Below, one piece after another: positions 45,820-55,685 of a DNA stretch of 64,000 nucleotides (position 1 is its first letter; each line of letters starts with the position of its first letter). This DNA is from Methanogenium marinum (GTDB lineage: Archaea; Halobacteriota; Methanomicrobia; Methanomicrobiales; Methanomicrobiaceae): contig NZ_JAKELO010000002.1 of NCBI RefSeq assembly GCF_028912405.1, forward strand, positions 248,001-312,000. The letters run 5' to 3'. The translations under genes were made by a program, and so were the position numbers. Under the pieces are notes generated by a model. The model saw only the letters and a program-made list of their open reading frames with translations, did not search any database and was not told the DNA's origin.

Positions 45820-46974
45820 TCAAACAGATGATCTTAACACAGGAATTTCTGTGACTGGCCTCAACACTTTTCTTATACCTTCCCAGACCAGCATCCGGAA
45901 CTGATCAAACCGGAACAGATTCTCTTCAACTGTCCTTGGCCCCCTCTTTATGGGAGAAAAATAGATCCGCTGCAACACGACCCAGATGTTCTTGAGCAGC
46001 AGAGATATTATCGCATGTAGATATCGAACAGTCACATTTCTGGACGATGTTTTACATTTTACGCTGTTTCTAATGCGATAGGATGCTTCAATGGCAAACC
46101 GTGTTTTATATGTGTTGTAGATCCTTCTCGGTGTCCAGTCCAGCCCATGAACAACATATCCCAGATTGACATTCCCGTACTTTCCCATCTTTCCCTGTTG
46201 GTAATGAACATCAATGGCAACATCCATTTTAAGAGGTTTACCCTCCCCTTTCATTGTATATTGGGCAAATCTGGCCTTTTTGCCATTAAGGAGTGTCTTC
46301 GTTTCTACACTATGTTTCTTCACCGGCACAATGTGAGGAATTCCCTCATCATGAAGAAATCTAAATACTTCCTTCGAGTAGAATCCTCTGTCCAGGCAGA
46401 GGACTTCAACATTAATGTCAAGTTGTTGGATGGTCTCCATACATTTCCTGACATATTCGACCATCTTAACACCTTTTTTCACCGGAAACACGGCAAGCGT
46501 CAGCCGTTCTCTTTTCCGGATGATGTAGATGGATACATACGAATAGAAATACGTTGTGGATTTCTTTGGTCTGCTGCGAATAACGTAATCTGCGTTTGTA
46601 TCGACGATTTTTCCATAATATAGATCGTTTGTCAAATCGATTGCAAACTGGTATTTTTTACCCTTTTTTTGAAGGGAATCTGCAGCATATGTAAGTATTC
46701 GAGAATTAGCACTTTCCAGAGTTGACAGATCAAATTTGGACAGGTGGTGTCTGATAGATGTTTCACACGGTACTTTCTGAACAACATTCCCGATTGAATG
46801 GATTGAGAGACGATTCACTGACATTCCGGTGATAATCTGAAAAAGAGTATTTTGGCTCAATTGGCCGTTTATGGGAATATTGAGATTACGATTCAATGCG
46901 TTTACAGCAAGATCAGAACATTCTTTTGATTTAAAAGTATGTACAATAGTGCGGGCGTTTTGATATTTGGTCAT
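45820..46974 (-). CDS. ISH3/IS4-like transposase, apparently intact
   Basis: 384 residues. Catalytic blocks: FAIDLTNDLYYGK (first Asp, about residue 112), VEVLCLDRGFYSKEVFRFLH (second Asp) and RFAIEASYRIRNSVKCKTSS (Glu). The paralogue at 1..622 is broken. It lies between the IS110 remnant and an IS5 fragment, forming a nest of mobile elements. I could not fix the terminal inverted repeats. Spacing of 45 nt to the IS110 remnant suggests insertion into that element. Confidence 0.85.
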   Translation of the reverse strand: MTKYQNARTIVHTFKSKECSDLAVNALNRNLNIPINGQLSQNTLFQIITGMSVNRLSIHSIGNVVQKVPCETSIRHHLSKFDLSTLESANSRILTYAADSLQKKGKKYQFAIDLTNDLYYGKIVDTNADYVIRSRPKKSTTYFYSYVSIYIIRKRERLTLAVFPVKKGVKMVEYVRKCMETIQQLDINVEVLCLDRGFYSKEVFRFLHDEGIPHIVPVKKHSVETKTLLNGKKARFAQYTMKGEGKPLKMDVAIDVHYQQGKMGKYGNVNLGYVVHGLDWTPRRIYNTYKTRFAIEASYRIRNSVKCKTSSRNVTVRYLHAIISLLLKNIWVVLQRIYFSPIKRGPRTVEENLFRFDQFRMLVWEGIRKVLRPVTEIPVLRSSV

Positions 46975-47094
46975 ATTGGGCGCCCGCAGGGCATATAGAT
47001 CTTTTCTTTTGCTGTTGTTATTACCTAATATTCAGATTTGCAAGAATTTATCTCGTTCACAATGGTCTTTTTGGCTTCAATTTTTAGCTAAGTA

Positions 47095-47450
47095 CTGAAC
47101 TATGAAACGCGGTGCCAGAGATCACCCGATTGGTATCAGGGATAAACTTCGTAATGAAAGAATTACTCGGAAGAGGTCCAAAGGAGAAAGGCCATTTGCT
47201 GTTCTGAAAACGGTATTTAAGTCAGGAACGATGAAAGTAACTGAACTTGGCAGAGCAAGGGTGAAGAATACATTCTCTGCATTTTGTTATAACCTCTACC
47301 AAATGAGAACGATTCAAAAACAGGGAGTTTAGAGCGATAACTATCTGAAAAGGATTGAAATATTGTCTGAAATGAGTGATTAGGCAAAGTTAGAATTTGT
47401 ATCCATATTTTTGGTCTTCAAAAAATTGGAAAATAGTAATCCTCTAGTAT
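47095..47450 (+). mobile_element. IS5-type insertion sequence, 3' fragment, inverted relative to 38000
   Basis: ORF 47102..47332 (MKRGARDHPIGIRDKLRNER...TFSAFCYNLYQMRTIQKQGV) is the last 76 residues of the IS5 transposase. The following 110 bp (GATTAGGCAAAGTTAGAATT and on to ATTGGAAAAT) match the end of the copy at 38000 in reverse orientation. The 5' part is missing, cut near 47100 next to the ISH3-like element. Here the C-terminus is in frame, unlike the other copy. Confidence 0.8.
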
Positions 47451-47570
47451 ATATCAAGGATCTAAAGTCCACAAAATTAATTTGCTATTCACGAGGTAAC
47501 AACAACCATAAGGACGAGGCTTGCAAAAACTTTCAATAATCTGAAAAATAATTCATATACAAGGAAACGT

Positions 47571-47687
47571 ATGAAATACAAAGCTAGAGTAATTTACGAG
47601 AATTCAATACTTAATGGTAGCATTGCTGCTATTTTAAGAGATTTTTTTCGCTTTCTTTCAATATCAAGTCATCAATTAGTCATATGA
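47571..47687 (+). CDS. short ORF upstream of methyltransferase
   Basis: 38 codons (MKYKARVIYENSILNGSIAA ...) ending with an ATGA overlap on the methyltransferase start. An open frame extends 26 codons further upstream without a start codon (EVTTTIRTRLAKTFNNLK). It may be the 3' relic of a gene cut by the IS5 insertion. No family recognised. Confidence 0.3.
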   Translation: MKYKARVIYENSILNGSIAAILRDFFRFLSISSHQLVI

Positions 47688-48268
47688 AAAATTATTATCT
47701 TTTGTTCCGAAAAATGCCCACAGAAAGGAAACTTCATTTTGGTTGTGGCTTCGATTATAAAGAAGGATTCATTAATCTTGATATGGTTAAATCAGCAGAT
47801 TACTATTTCGATGCACGAAATAAGCTTCCATTTAGAGATGGTACTATCGAATATATTTATAGCTCCCATTTTGTTGAACATCTGAATAATGAGGAGCTCA
47901 TGAGACATTTCAAAGAATCTTTCAGAGTTCTCCAAACAGATGGGATTTATAGAATATGCATACCAGATTTTGTAAGTGCGATTAAAGCTTACATTACAAT
48001 GGATAATGAGTGGTTAGAAAGTGCTAAAAGAGACTGGGGCTTTGATTATTTATTTGCTCCCGCTTATCTTCTTTCTCATGCAGAATATCTGGATCGTGCA
48101 CTGCACGAGTTCGGCACCCATAAGATATTCCTTGACTACAAAAAAACAAAAAAAATGCTGATTTATTCAGGATTCCAGGAGGATAATATTAACCTTATGT
48201 CTTATGATCCATCTATAGACAGGAAAGAAAGGAAAATATATTCAATCTACATTGAGGCAAAGAAATAA
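47684..48268 (+). CDS. SAM-dependent methyltransferase
   Basis: 194 residues of the short class I type: RKLHFGCGFDYKEGFINLDM (glycine-rich SAM loop, about residues 15-34), DARNKLPFRDGTIEYIYSSHFVEHL and FRVLQTDGIYRICIPD. Such proteins (COG4627-like) in surface glycan clusters probably methylate sugars. The start could be the ATG of MPTERKLH twelve codons later. Only plus-strand gene of this AT-rich segment. Acceptor unknown. Confidence 0.82.
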   Translation: MKNYYLLFRKMPTERKLHFGCGFDYKEGFINLDMVKSADYYFDARNKLPFRDGTIEYIYSSHFVEHLNNEELMRHFKESFRVLQTDGIYRICIPDFVSAIKAYITMDNEWLESAKRDWGFDYLFAPAYLLSHAEYLDRALHEFGTHKIFLDYKKTKKMLIYSGFQEDNINLMSYDPSIDRKERKIYSIYIEAKK

Positions 48269-48354
48269 TAATTAAACGATAAATCCCACCCTCTAGACCA
48301 ATATTTAAAGTGATAATTTCCATTCAAGTAGTGAAACTCCAATCTCTTCTTAAA

Positions 48355-49224
48355 CTAATATTTTCTTTCGTTTTTTTGAGAAGAACACTTATTAAACGGG
48401 CAAACCTCAAGCAGATGATTAAGATCAATATTAATTGTATATGGGTTAAAAGAATCATAAATATCTGAAATCGTTGTTTTTTTGGAGATGGTGAGAGGTT
48501 CCCTCTCTAATCTACCAACAGACAGAAAATAATCTAAAAATTTAAAGCCATTGCCCACAACATTCTCTGATAATTTCACCCATGTTGATGGAATACCATA
48601 CGCATCAGAAGCAATTATGCCATGTAAGGAACTTGATGCAATACGCTTACAACCACAAATATCATCAACAAAATCATTGATACCTCCCTGTATGTTAATT
48701 ATTTTGACATCCGATCGACCTTCAAATTGTTTTAACAAAGGACTGTTTTTATCAATATAATGAGGAACTATCCCCAACTCATATTTTTTATTAATATTGG
48801 GACAATAAAAAATAGGATACAGTAATGCAGGGTCACCGTATACCTCTGGACATTCAATACCTTGCTTAATAATTAGATCCCTTGTCAGAGGACCCCTCAC
48901 AGCACAAATAGATCTTGGTTCGGTCATAAATTTTCCTGATGCTGAAATAAACCCAGATCCCCAAATTACTGCATTTCTATCAGAGCATCCATCCAGAATA
49001 CTTCCAACAACTCGGAATACAGGTTTATTTTTGATATTTATGTGAGGTCTTGCTAAAGTAGGCCATTTCCCAGAGATATTATGTATTAATATAGGGTTAA
49101 GTGCGTCACCCCAATTATTTAAGTCACCATCACTCCAATATGCCAATATTGCATCAGCATTAAAAATTTCATTTTTAGCATCTAGCAGATAACTACTAAC
49201 GTTTTTTTTAATAGATTTCATCAT
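48355..49224 (-). CDS. polysaccharide pyruvyl transferase family protein
   Basis: 289 residues. AYWSDGDLNNWGDALNPILI (glycine/aspartate motif near residue 30), VIWGSGFISASG, CAVRGPLTRDLIIKQGIE, VYGDPALLYPIFY and ASSSLHGIIASDAYGIPSTWV are the CsaB/ExoV-type pyruvyltransferase motifs. It would add a pyruvate ketal from phosphoenolpyruvate to a sugar, giving the polymer negative charge. AT-rich; separated from neighbours by 200 bp on its 5' side, so probably its own transcript. Confidence 0.88.
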   Translation of the reverse strand: MMKSIKKNVSSYLLDAKNEIFNADAILAYWSDGDLNNWGDALNPILIHNISGKWPTLARPHINIKNKPVFRVVGSILDGCSDRNAVIWGSGFISASGKFMTEPRSICAVRGPLTRDLIIKQGIECPEVYGDPALLYPIFYCPNINKKYELGIVPHYIDKNSPLLKQFEGRSDVKIINIQGGINDFVDDICGCKRIASSSLHGIIASDAYGIPSTWVKLSENVVGNGFKFLDYFLSVGRLEREPLTISKKTTISDIYDSFNPYTINIDLNHLLEVCPFNKCSSQKNERKY

Positions 49225-49428
49225 AATTTTATCTCTGAAAATTTTTCATATATCCTATAAGACAAATCCCGGCACAGGTAACAAAACCAATGGATAAATT
49301 ATTTTTACAATTGTATCAATTATTTTCATTTTAAGTTTATCCCTATAATATATCGCAAGAGAGAGCCATCAATTATTGCGCAAATATTCATAACTATGGT
49401 ATTTGCAGTTCGAATTAAAATATATTTT

Positions 49429-50430
49429 TCATATTGCAAAAATTCGTTTCATTTTTGCAAAAGGAGAACGGATTATTAACCATAATATGGCAAAAGATCT
49501 ATGCAACAATAGCATGCAAATCAATTTTAAAAAAATCGGCATACTGGCTCTATTTGTTTCAAAAAAATTCTTTTTGCATTCATATGGTGTTGATATGGAT
49601 TTGAGATAATTATAACAATGATCCCATTTAACATTCTCAAATTCTTTATTATATATATAGTTGGTTGTTTCGTTCAATTTATCTAACCCATAATACCTAG
49701 AATTAGCCCAATCCAGAGCATATTTTTCATCATTACTTAATTTCTTAGAAAAAGAAAACTCTGTGTTTTGTCTATAGATGGCCATAACATCAGGGACAAA
49801 TAATGCACCGCCACCCAATGAACCAAATACAGTGTTATTCGTGTGCTCTCCTTTAAGCTTTAAAGTCCATTTCGGAGGATGGATTATATTTTCAATTCCA
49901 CATGCACGAAGGACCGTTGAGACTGTTGGAATAAACCCAGCACCTATAATTATTACTTCACTTGTTGAAATGATTTTAATATTATTTGGGTATTTGTAAT
50001 TTAATTTTTGTTCAATAATACCATATTCATTCTTTATATAAACTGGATGAAAACAAATATTACATTCGGGGTGTTTTTCCATCGCATCTATCTGCTTTTG
50101 GAGTTTGCAAGGGTCGATCCAGTAATCATCCCCTTCGCAAAGAGCAAAATATTTGCCTTTTGCTTCCATATATGCATTTGGGAAAATCTGTTCACCTTTT
50201 GAATACTGATTTTCAGTCTGATAAATTGGTTTAATTAAATTAGGATATTTCATTTCATACTCCCTGACAATATCTGCCGTTTTATCTGTGGAAGCATCAT
50301 CATGTATAATAATTTCAAAGGAAAAATCGGTTTTCTGCATGAGAAAACCTTCAATGGAATCTCGAATGTATTTTTCATGATTATAAGTAATACAACAAAT
50401 ACTAACTAGTGGGTCTTGAGTTTCATTCAT
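49429..50430 (-). CDS. GT2-family glycosyltransferase
   Basis: 333 residues: PLVSICCITYNHEKYIRDSI, FSFEIIIHDDASTDKTADIV and CEGDDYWIDPCKLQKQIDAM are GT-A motifs (DxD-like DD near residues 40 and 100). C-terminal part ends in a hydrophobic segment (IFLKLICMLLLHRSFAILWL) that may be membrane-associated. Probably adds a sugar to the lipid-linked glycan. AT-rich gene without close operon partners. Confidence 0.88.
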   Translation of the reverse strand: MNETQDPLVSICCITYNHEKYIRDSIEGFLMQKTDFSFEIIIHDDASTDKTADIVREYEMKYPNLIKPIYQTENQYSKGEQIFPNAYMEAKGKYFALCEGDDYWIDPCKLQKQIDAMEKHPECNICFHPVYIKNEYGIIEQKLNYKYPNNIKIISTSEVIIIGAGFIPTVSTVLRACGIENIIHPPKWTLKLKGEHTNNTVFGSLGGGALFVPDVMAIYRQNTEFSFSKKLSNDEKYALDWANSRYYGLDKLNETTNYIYNKEFENVKWDHCYNYLKSISTPYECKKNFFETNRASMPIFLKLICMLLLHRSFAILWLIIRSPFAKMKRIFAI

Positions 50431-50760
50431 GATTTTTGAGTCCTTTTAATTTTTTATTTAATGTCTTAAATAGCAGAAACTGTGCCTATTTTTATAATAA
50501 ATAGTTAATTACCAAATAGAATAATGTTCCCAAAAAAGCAATCACAAAAAGATAATAATACTTCAAAAGGTAAAACCAAACCAGTTATGTAAATCAAAAT
50601 GCCTATCAAAATGACCAAAAATATAGTTGGATCAAAATATCCAGTCATAGGAACAACACTAATGTTAGCGCGATACCTATCTGAATCCCTCAGCGAAAGA
50701 GCTGCTCCATGAAATTCCAGATGATCCCGATGCTTGTTTTATGGCGGAGATTAACGGGAT
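50431..50760. other. intergenic with possible gene tail
   Basis: 330 bp, very AT-rich up to 50660, then GC-richer. The plus-strand reading LHEIPDDPDACFMAEINGIH near 50708-50768 looks protein-like but has no start and no continuation. Nothing firm. Confidence 0.25.
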
Positions 50761-51324
50761 TCATATATTAGAGTCATCAAATAAACTTCCATATCGTTCA
50801 TTTTCGGGAGTTAACAAAAATTTTTCATAAGTATTCAAAACCTCATTTTTATCCCTCTCACCAATTCGATTATTTCCGATATAGATGCCCCAAGGAGCTA
50901 AATCCTTAGTTACAACAGAATTTGCTCCAATTGTTGCACCTTCACCAATATTTACTCCAGGAAGCACAACGGAATTTGCTCCAACAATACAGTAATCTCC
51001 AATGGATATTGGTGCACTTTCAATATTCCTAAATTTATTCGCTACCGTTGAATTACCAAATCCCCAATTTTTAAAATCATCTGTTGCGGTTAATATTCTA
51101 CATCCTTGGGAAATAGCAGAGTAATTACCCACGGTTAATTTACTACCTCCAGTTATAGAGGTAAAATTTGCAATATGAACATAATTTCCAAATTTCATTG
51201 TTTCTTTTGCATAGATTAGTACAAAATCATCAATAATAACGTACTTTCCAAAAACAATATTTTCAATACCAATGATTTTTGTATTTTCAAATGTTTTTAC
51301 ATATGGATTATTTACTAGATTCAT
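50761..51324 (-). CDS. hexapeptide-repeat (left-handed beta-helix) acyltransferase
   Basis: 187 residues built of repeating [LIV]-G-x4 units: IIGIENIVFGKYVIIDDFVL, FGNYVHIANFTSITGG, ISIGDYCIVGANSVVLPGVNIGEGATIGANSVVTKDL, and a final GNNRIGERDKN. Typical sugar O- or N-acetyltransferase (WbbJ/VioB-like). Its start overlaps the end of the DegT aminotransferase by 4 nt, so it likely acylates the amino sugar produced by that enzyme. Confidence 0.88.
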   Translation of the reverse strand: MNLVNNPYVKTFENTKIIGIENIVFGKYVIIDDFVLIYAKETMKFGNYVHIANFTSITGGSKLTVGNYSAISQGCRILTATDDFKNWGFGNSTVANKFRNIESAPISIGDYCIVGANSVVLPGVNIGEGATIGANSVVTKDLAPWGIYIGNNRIGERDKNEVLNTYEKFLLTPENERYGSLFDDSNI

Positions 51325-52424
51325 ATTATAACCTCTTTCATAATTGAAATGATTTTATTTTGATTAATCTCCTCTAATTCCACATATATTGGTAAACATA
51401 ATATTCTGCTTGCAATATCTCTGGAAATCATTTGAGCCTTTTGCGGCTGAAGGTAATCAAGAGTATCAAGGGATGGATAGAAATACCGTCTTGGGAAGAT
51501 ATTATTATTATTATTTAACTCTTCTTTTACCTTTAACAGTTCGTCTTCTGTCTTGAAAAGAACAGGAAAGTAACTATAATTGTTATTGCTATTTGGATTA
51601 CGCTCCTGCATTTCAACAACGTCTTTCAGTCTGCTTACATAGTGATCCCATACTTCGGCACGATGTTCGATAATTGAATCAATCTCATCTAAAACACACA
51701 AACCCATTGCAGCCTGAAATTCATTCATTTTAGCATTAATACCTTCACTGATGACAGAATCGGGACCATTTATGCCAAAATTGATCAGCAATTTTGCTTT
51801 TTCGAGATCTTCTTTTCTCTTAAAAACAATTGCCCCGCCTTCACAGGTATGGAACAATTTTGTTGCATGAAAACTCAGGATTGTTGCATCCCCGTGTTTC
51901 AGGAGGCTTTCCCCTTTGTAATTCACTCCAAAGGCATGTGCACCATCATATATTGTTTTCAGGTTATATTTTTTTGCAATACCATCAATAGCTTCAACTT
52001 CACATGCGTTGCCAAACACATGAACTGGAACAATAGCGGTCGTTTCCGGAGTTATTGCCTTCTCGATATTTACGGGATCTATGCAGAACGTTTTTGGATT
52101 AATATCAGCAAAAACAGATTCAATACCTTCCCAAACCAGTGAACTTGTTGTTGCTACAAAACTAAAGGGGGAGGTAATCGCCTGACCGGTAATACCCAGT
52201 GTTTTGTATGCAACCTGCAACGCCATCGTACCATTTGTTACCAAAAGGAGATTTTCAACGCCGAGGTACTCTTCAAGTCGTGCAGTCAACTCCTTTACAA
52301 ATTCTCCATTATTCGTAACCCAGGCAGTTTCGAATAATCTATCAATACGTGCATCTAACTTCCCCCGGTCAGGCAGATGCGTCTTTGTGACATTGATAAT
52401 TTCAGAATTCATACTATCGTTCAC
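51321..52424 (-). CDS. DegT-family nucleotide-sugar aminotransferase (VioA-like), copy 1
   Basis: 367 residues: THLPDRGKLDARIDRLFETA, VTNGTMALQVAYKTLGI, SPFSFVATTSSLVWEGIESVFADINPKTF, VHVFGNACEVEAI, DGAHAFGVNY and the PLP-lysine segment SFHATKLFHTCEGGAIVF. The SFHATKLFHT..GGAI form is that of VioA-like dTDP-4-amino-4,6-dideoxyglucose transaminases. Tandem with a close paralogue at 52453 and downstream of rmlA-rmlB, so the expected substrate is dTDP-4-keto-6-deoxyglucose. Differs from copy 2 chiefly at the C-terminus. Confidence 0.87.
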   Translation of the reverse strand: MNDSMNSEIINVTKTHLPDRGKLDARIDRLFETAWVTNNGEFVKELTARLEEYLGVENLLLVTNGTMALQVAYKTLGITGQAITSPFSFVATTSSLVWEGIESVFADINPKTFCIDPVNIEKAITPETTAIVPVHVFGNACEVEAIDGIAKKYNLKTIYDGAHAFGVNYKGESLLKHGDATILSFHATKLFHTCEGGAIVFKRKEDLEKAKLLINFGINGPDSVISEGINAKMNEFQAAMGLCVLDEIDSIIEHRAEVWDHYVSRLKDVVEMQERNPNSNNNYSYFPVLFKTEDELLKVKEELNNNNNIFPRRYFYPSLDTLDYLQPQKAQMISRDIASRILCLPIYVELEEINQNKIISIMKEVII

Positions 52425-52452
52425 TTCATTGTCGGTCTCTGTGTCTGCTTCT

Positions 52453-53619
52453 TCATGTAAATAAAGATCGTCTCACAAAGGTCCTTTCAGAACTCTCATC
52501 AGCCTGAAGTTCACCCTCAAATTGATATTCAGCCAGTATAGTATTACAAATCATTTCTATATCATTTGGATTCAACCATGCATCTATTGGTAAACACAAT
52601 ATTCTGCTTGCAATATCTCTGGAAATCACCTGAGCATTTTGTGGCTGAAGGTAATCAAGAGTATCAAGGGATGGATAGAAATACCGTCTTGGGAAGACAT
52701 TATTGTTGTTTAATTCTTCTTTGATTTGTAACAGTTCATCTTCTGTTTTGAAGAGAACAGGGTAATAAATATAATTGTTATTGATATGTGGATTACGCTC
52801 CTGCATTTCTACAACGTCTTTCAGAAGGCTCGCATAATGATACCAGACTTCAGCACGATGGTTAATAATTGCACCAATTTCATCCAAAACACACAGACCC
52901 ATTGCCGCCTGGAATTCATTCATTTTGGCATTGATACCTTCGCATACAATTGAATCAGGACCGTTTATACCAAAATTGATAAGCAATTTTGCTTTTTCAA
53001 GATCTTCTTTTCTCTTAAAAACAATTGCCCCACCTTCAATGGTATGGAAAAGTTTCGTTGCATGAAAACTCATAATTGTTGCGTCCCCGTGTTTTAACAG
53101 ACTTTCCCCTTTGTATTTCACTCCAAAGGCATGTGCGCCGTCATATACTGTTTTCAGCCCATATTTTTTTGCAATGGCATCAATAGCTTCAACTTCACAT
53201 GCGTTGCCAAACACATGAACCGGAACAATTGCGGTCGTTTCCGGAGTGATTGCCTTCTCAATATTTACCGGATCTATGCAGAACGTTTTTGGATTAATAT
53301 CAGCAAAAACAGGTTCAATACCACCCCATACCAGTGAACTTGTCGTTGCTACAAAACTAAATGGTGTAGTAATTGCCTGACCGGTAATACCAAGTGTTTT
53401 GTATGCAATCTGCAACGCCATAGTACCATTTGATACCAAAAGAAGGTTTTCAACGCCCAGGTACTCTTCAAGCCGTGCAGTTAACTCCCTTACAAATTCT
53501 CCATTATTCGTAACCCAGGCAGTTTCGTACAATCGGTCAATATATGCATCAAACTTCTCCCGATCAGGCAAATGCGTCTTTGTGACATTGATATTTTTAG
53601 AATTCATGTTATCGTTCAC
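52453..53619 (-). CDS. DegT-family nucleotide-sugar aminotransferase (VioA-like), copy 2
   Basis: 388 residues with the same motif set as its neighbour (NGTMALQIAYKTLGI, SFHATKLFHTIEGGAIVF). Overall very similar along the first 340 residues; it carries an extra 20-residue tail (FEGELQADESSERTFVRRSL). It overlaps the start-proximal gene rmlB by 11 nt. The close tandem copies probably arose by recent duplication. Whether they use different keto-sugars cannot be told from sequence. Confidence 0.87.
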   Translation of the reverse strand: MNDNMNSKNINVTKTHLPDREKFDAYIDRLYETAWVTNNGEFVRELTARLEEYLGVENLLLVSNGTMALQIAYKTLGITGQAITTPFSFVATTSSLVWGGIEPVFADINPKTFCIDPVNIEKAITPETTAIVPVHVFGNACEVEAIDAIAKKYGLKTVYDGAHAFGVKYKGESLLKHGDATIMSFHATKLFHTIEGGAIVFKRKEDLEKAKLLINFGINGPDSIVCEGINAKMNEFQAAMGLCVLDEIGAIINHRAEVWYHYASLLKDVVEMQERNPHINNNYIYYPVLFKTEDELLQIKEELNNNNVFPRRYFYPSLDTLDYLQPQNAQVISRDIASRILCLPIDAWLNPNDIEMICNTILAEYQFEGELQADESSERTFVRRSLFT

Positions 53620-54688
53620 TATAATTTTTATCGATCCAATCCCGGTATTCTCCAGTCCGAATGCGATTGATCCATTCCATATTATTCAGATACCAGGAAA
53701 CCGTTTCCCGAAGCCCCAGTTCAAAAGAAACTGAATGGCTCCATCCAAGTTCTTCCTGTATTTTCGTGCTGTCGATAGCATATCGCCGATCATGGCCAGG
53801 CCGGTCTTTCACATAGGTGATTAAGGAAAGAACATCACTCTCTTCTTTCCCTGTGATCTCGGCGTATACCTTACACAACGTCTGAACCACGTCAATATTG
53901 GTCTGTTCATTGCCACCACCAATATTATAGGTACTTCCAGCCAGACCGGATGTGATAATTTTCCAAACACCTTCATTATGGTCCCGCACATGAACCCAGT
54001 CACGCACATTCTGGCCGTCACCATACACGGGTAAAGAATTCCCCTCACTCATATTTAGAATCATCAATGGAAGCAGTTTTTCCGGAAACTGAAATGGTCC
54101 ATAATTGTTGGAACAGTTGGAAATCGTAACTGGTATTCCATATGTGTGAAAATATGCTGAAACCAAATGATCACTCCCTGCTTTACTGGCACTGTACGGA
54201 CTTCTTGGATCGTAGGGGGAATCTTCAGAAAACAGTCCAGTTTCTCCCAGGGAACCGTAGACCTCATCTGTTGATACATGATGAAACAACACATCCTTCC
54301 GATTTTTCCAGTATGCACGGACTGCCTCAAGAAGAGTGAATGTTCCCAGAATATTTGTTTTGATAAACTCTGCAGGACCTTCTATCGAACGGTCCACATG
54401 ACTCTCTGCTGCAAGATGAATGACCGTATCAATATCATATTCATTCAGAGTCACTGCTAACAGTTCAGAATCATTGATATCACCATGCACAAACGTATAT
54501 CGATCGTTGCCATATTTTTCTTCAATATCAAGAAGACTTTCCTGGTTTCCTGCATACGTCAGTGCATCCAGATTGACAATTGTTCCCGTGAAATTATTCT
54601 TAGAAAAAAAGGAACGGATCAGGTTGGAGCCAATGAACCCACATCCACCCGTCACCAGAATCGACTGAAGTTTTCTCGGTGAATTCAT
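53609..54688 (-). CDS. rmlB: dTDP-glucose 4,6-dehydratase
   Basis: 359 residues: [73 protein letters not shown] (YxxxK), [19 protein letters not shown] and [18 protein letters not shown]. All hallmark RmlB motifs. It makes dTDP-4-keto-6-deoxyglucose for the aminotransferases next door. No RmlC or classical RmlD accompanies it, so the product is likely an amino sugar rather than rhamnose. Overlaps rmlA by 4 nt. Confidence 0.95.
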   Translation of the reverse strand: MNSPRKLQSILVTGGCGFIGSNLIRSFFSKNNFTGTIVNLDALTYAGNQESLLDIEEKYGNDRYTFVHGDINDSELLAVTLNEYDIDTVIHLAAESHVDRSIEGPAEFIKTNILGTFTLLEAVRAYWKNRKDVLFHHVSTDEVYGSLGETGLFSEDSPYDPRSPYSASKAGSDHLVSAYFHTYGIPVTISNCSNNYGPFQFPEKLLPLMILNMSEGNSLPVYGDGQNVRDWVHVRDHNEGVWKIITSGLAGSTYNIGGGNEQTNIDVVQTLCKVYAEITGKEESDVLSLITYVKDRPGHDRRYAIDSTKIQEELGWSHSVSFELGLRETVSWYLNNMEWINRIRTGEYRDWIDKNYSER

Positions 54689-55569
54689 TTACACGTCCTT
54701 TTATAATCATCAACAATCTCAAGAAGATACTCACCATATGAAGACTTTCTCTGCTGCTCCCCTAATGTACGGAATGCATCAAAATTGATGTAACCCATTC
54801 TGAAGGCAATCTCTTCGATTGAACTGATCATTAACCCCTGTCGTTCCTGAATGGTCTTTACAAACATGCCTGCTTCAAGCATACTTTCTGGCGTTCCGGT
54901 ATCAAGCCAGGCAAATCCTCGTCCCATCATTTTTACGGAAAGTTCGCCCCGTTCTAGATATATCCTGTTGATATCGGTTATTTCAATCTCACCTCTTGCA
55001 GAAGGTTTGAGATTGGCAGCGATATCCACTACCTGATTATCATAAAAATATAGTCCTACTACTGCACAATTAGATTTGGGATGTTCAGGTTTCTCTTCAA
55101 TTGAGATCGCATTCATATTCTCATCGAACTCAACAACACCAAATCGATGCGGGTCATGTACCGGATATCCAAACACAATCGCACCACTTTCCATTTGTGC
55201 TGCCTTCTGAAGCATTGGTCTGAGCCCGGCACCATAAAACACATTATCCCCGAGAATAAGACAGACTGAATCATCTCCTATAAACTCACGCCCAAGGATA
55301 AACGCATCCGCAAGACCCCGTGGCGCTTCCTGCACAGCATAGGTAATATTCAGTCCAATAAAAGACCCATCACCCAGCAGTTTCTCCATATTCGGCGTAT
55401 CTTCAGGTGTTGAAATAATTAAAATGTCACGAATTCCTGCCAGCATCAGTGAGGAAAGAGGATAGTACAGCATTGGTTTGTCAAACAGTGGCAGAAGATG
55501 TTTTGATACAACACGTGTTGTAGGGTTCAGTCTTGAACCACTACCTCCTGCGAGAATTATTCCTTTCAT
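54685..55569 (-). CDS. rmlA: glucose-1-phosphate thymidylyltransferase
   Basis: 294 residues: [99 protein letters not shown] and [16 protein letters not shown]. Canonical RmlA. It starts the dTDP-sugar branch from glucose-1-phosphate and dTTP. First gene of the rmlA-rmlB-vioA-vioA-acyltransferase operon. Confidence 0.95.
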   Translation of the reverse strand: MKGIILAGGSGSRLNPTTRVVSKHLLPLFDKPMLYYPLSSLMLAGIRDILIISTPEDTPNMEKLLGDGSFIGLNITYAVQEAPRGLADAFILGREFIGDDSVCLILGDNVFYGAGLRPMLQKAAQMESGAIVFGYPVHDPHRFGVVEFDENMNAISIEEKPEHPKSNCAVVGLYFYDNQVVDIAANLKPSARGEIEITDINRIYLERGELSVKMMGRGFAWLDTGTPESMLEAGMFVKTIQERQGLMISSIEEIAFRMGYINFDAFRTLGEQQRKSSYGEYLLEIVDDYKRTCK

Positions 55570-55685
55570 ATTTATTTTCAGCCTGACATTAATTATATCT
55601 GATCAATTAATAGCTTTCTTTCAATACGACTTAGAGCCTGATCAATGATACAAATACAGAATATATGCCAGAACATAATGAAGCA

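Noticed and set aside
47684-48268. Rhamnan or glycan kinase
   Set aside because: The glycine-rich motif is a SAM loop, not a kinase loop, so it is called a methyltransferase.
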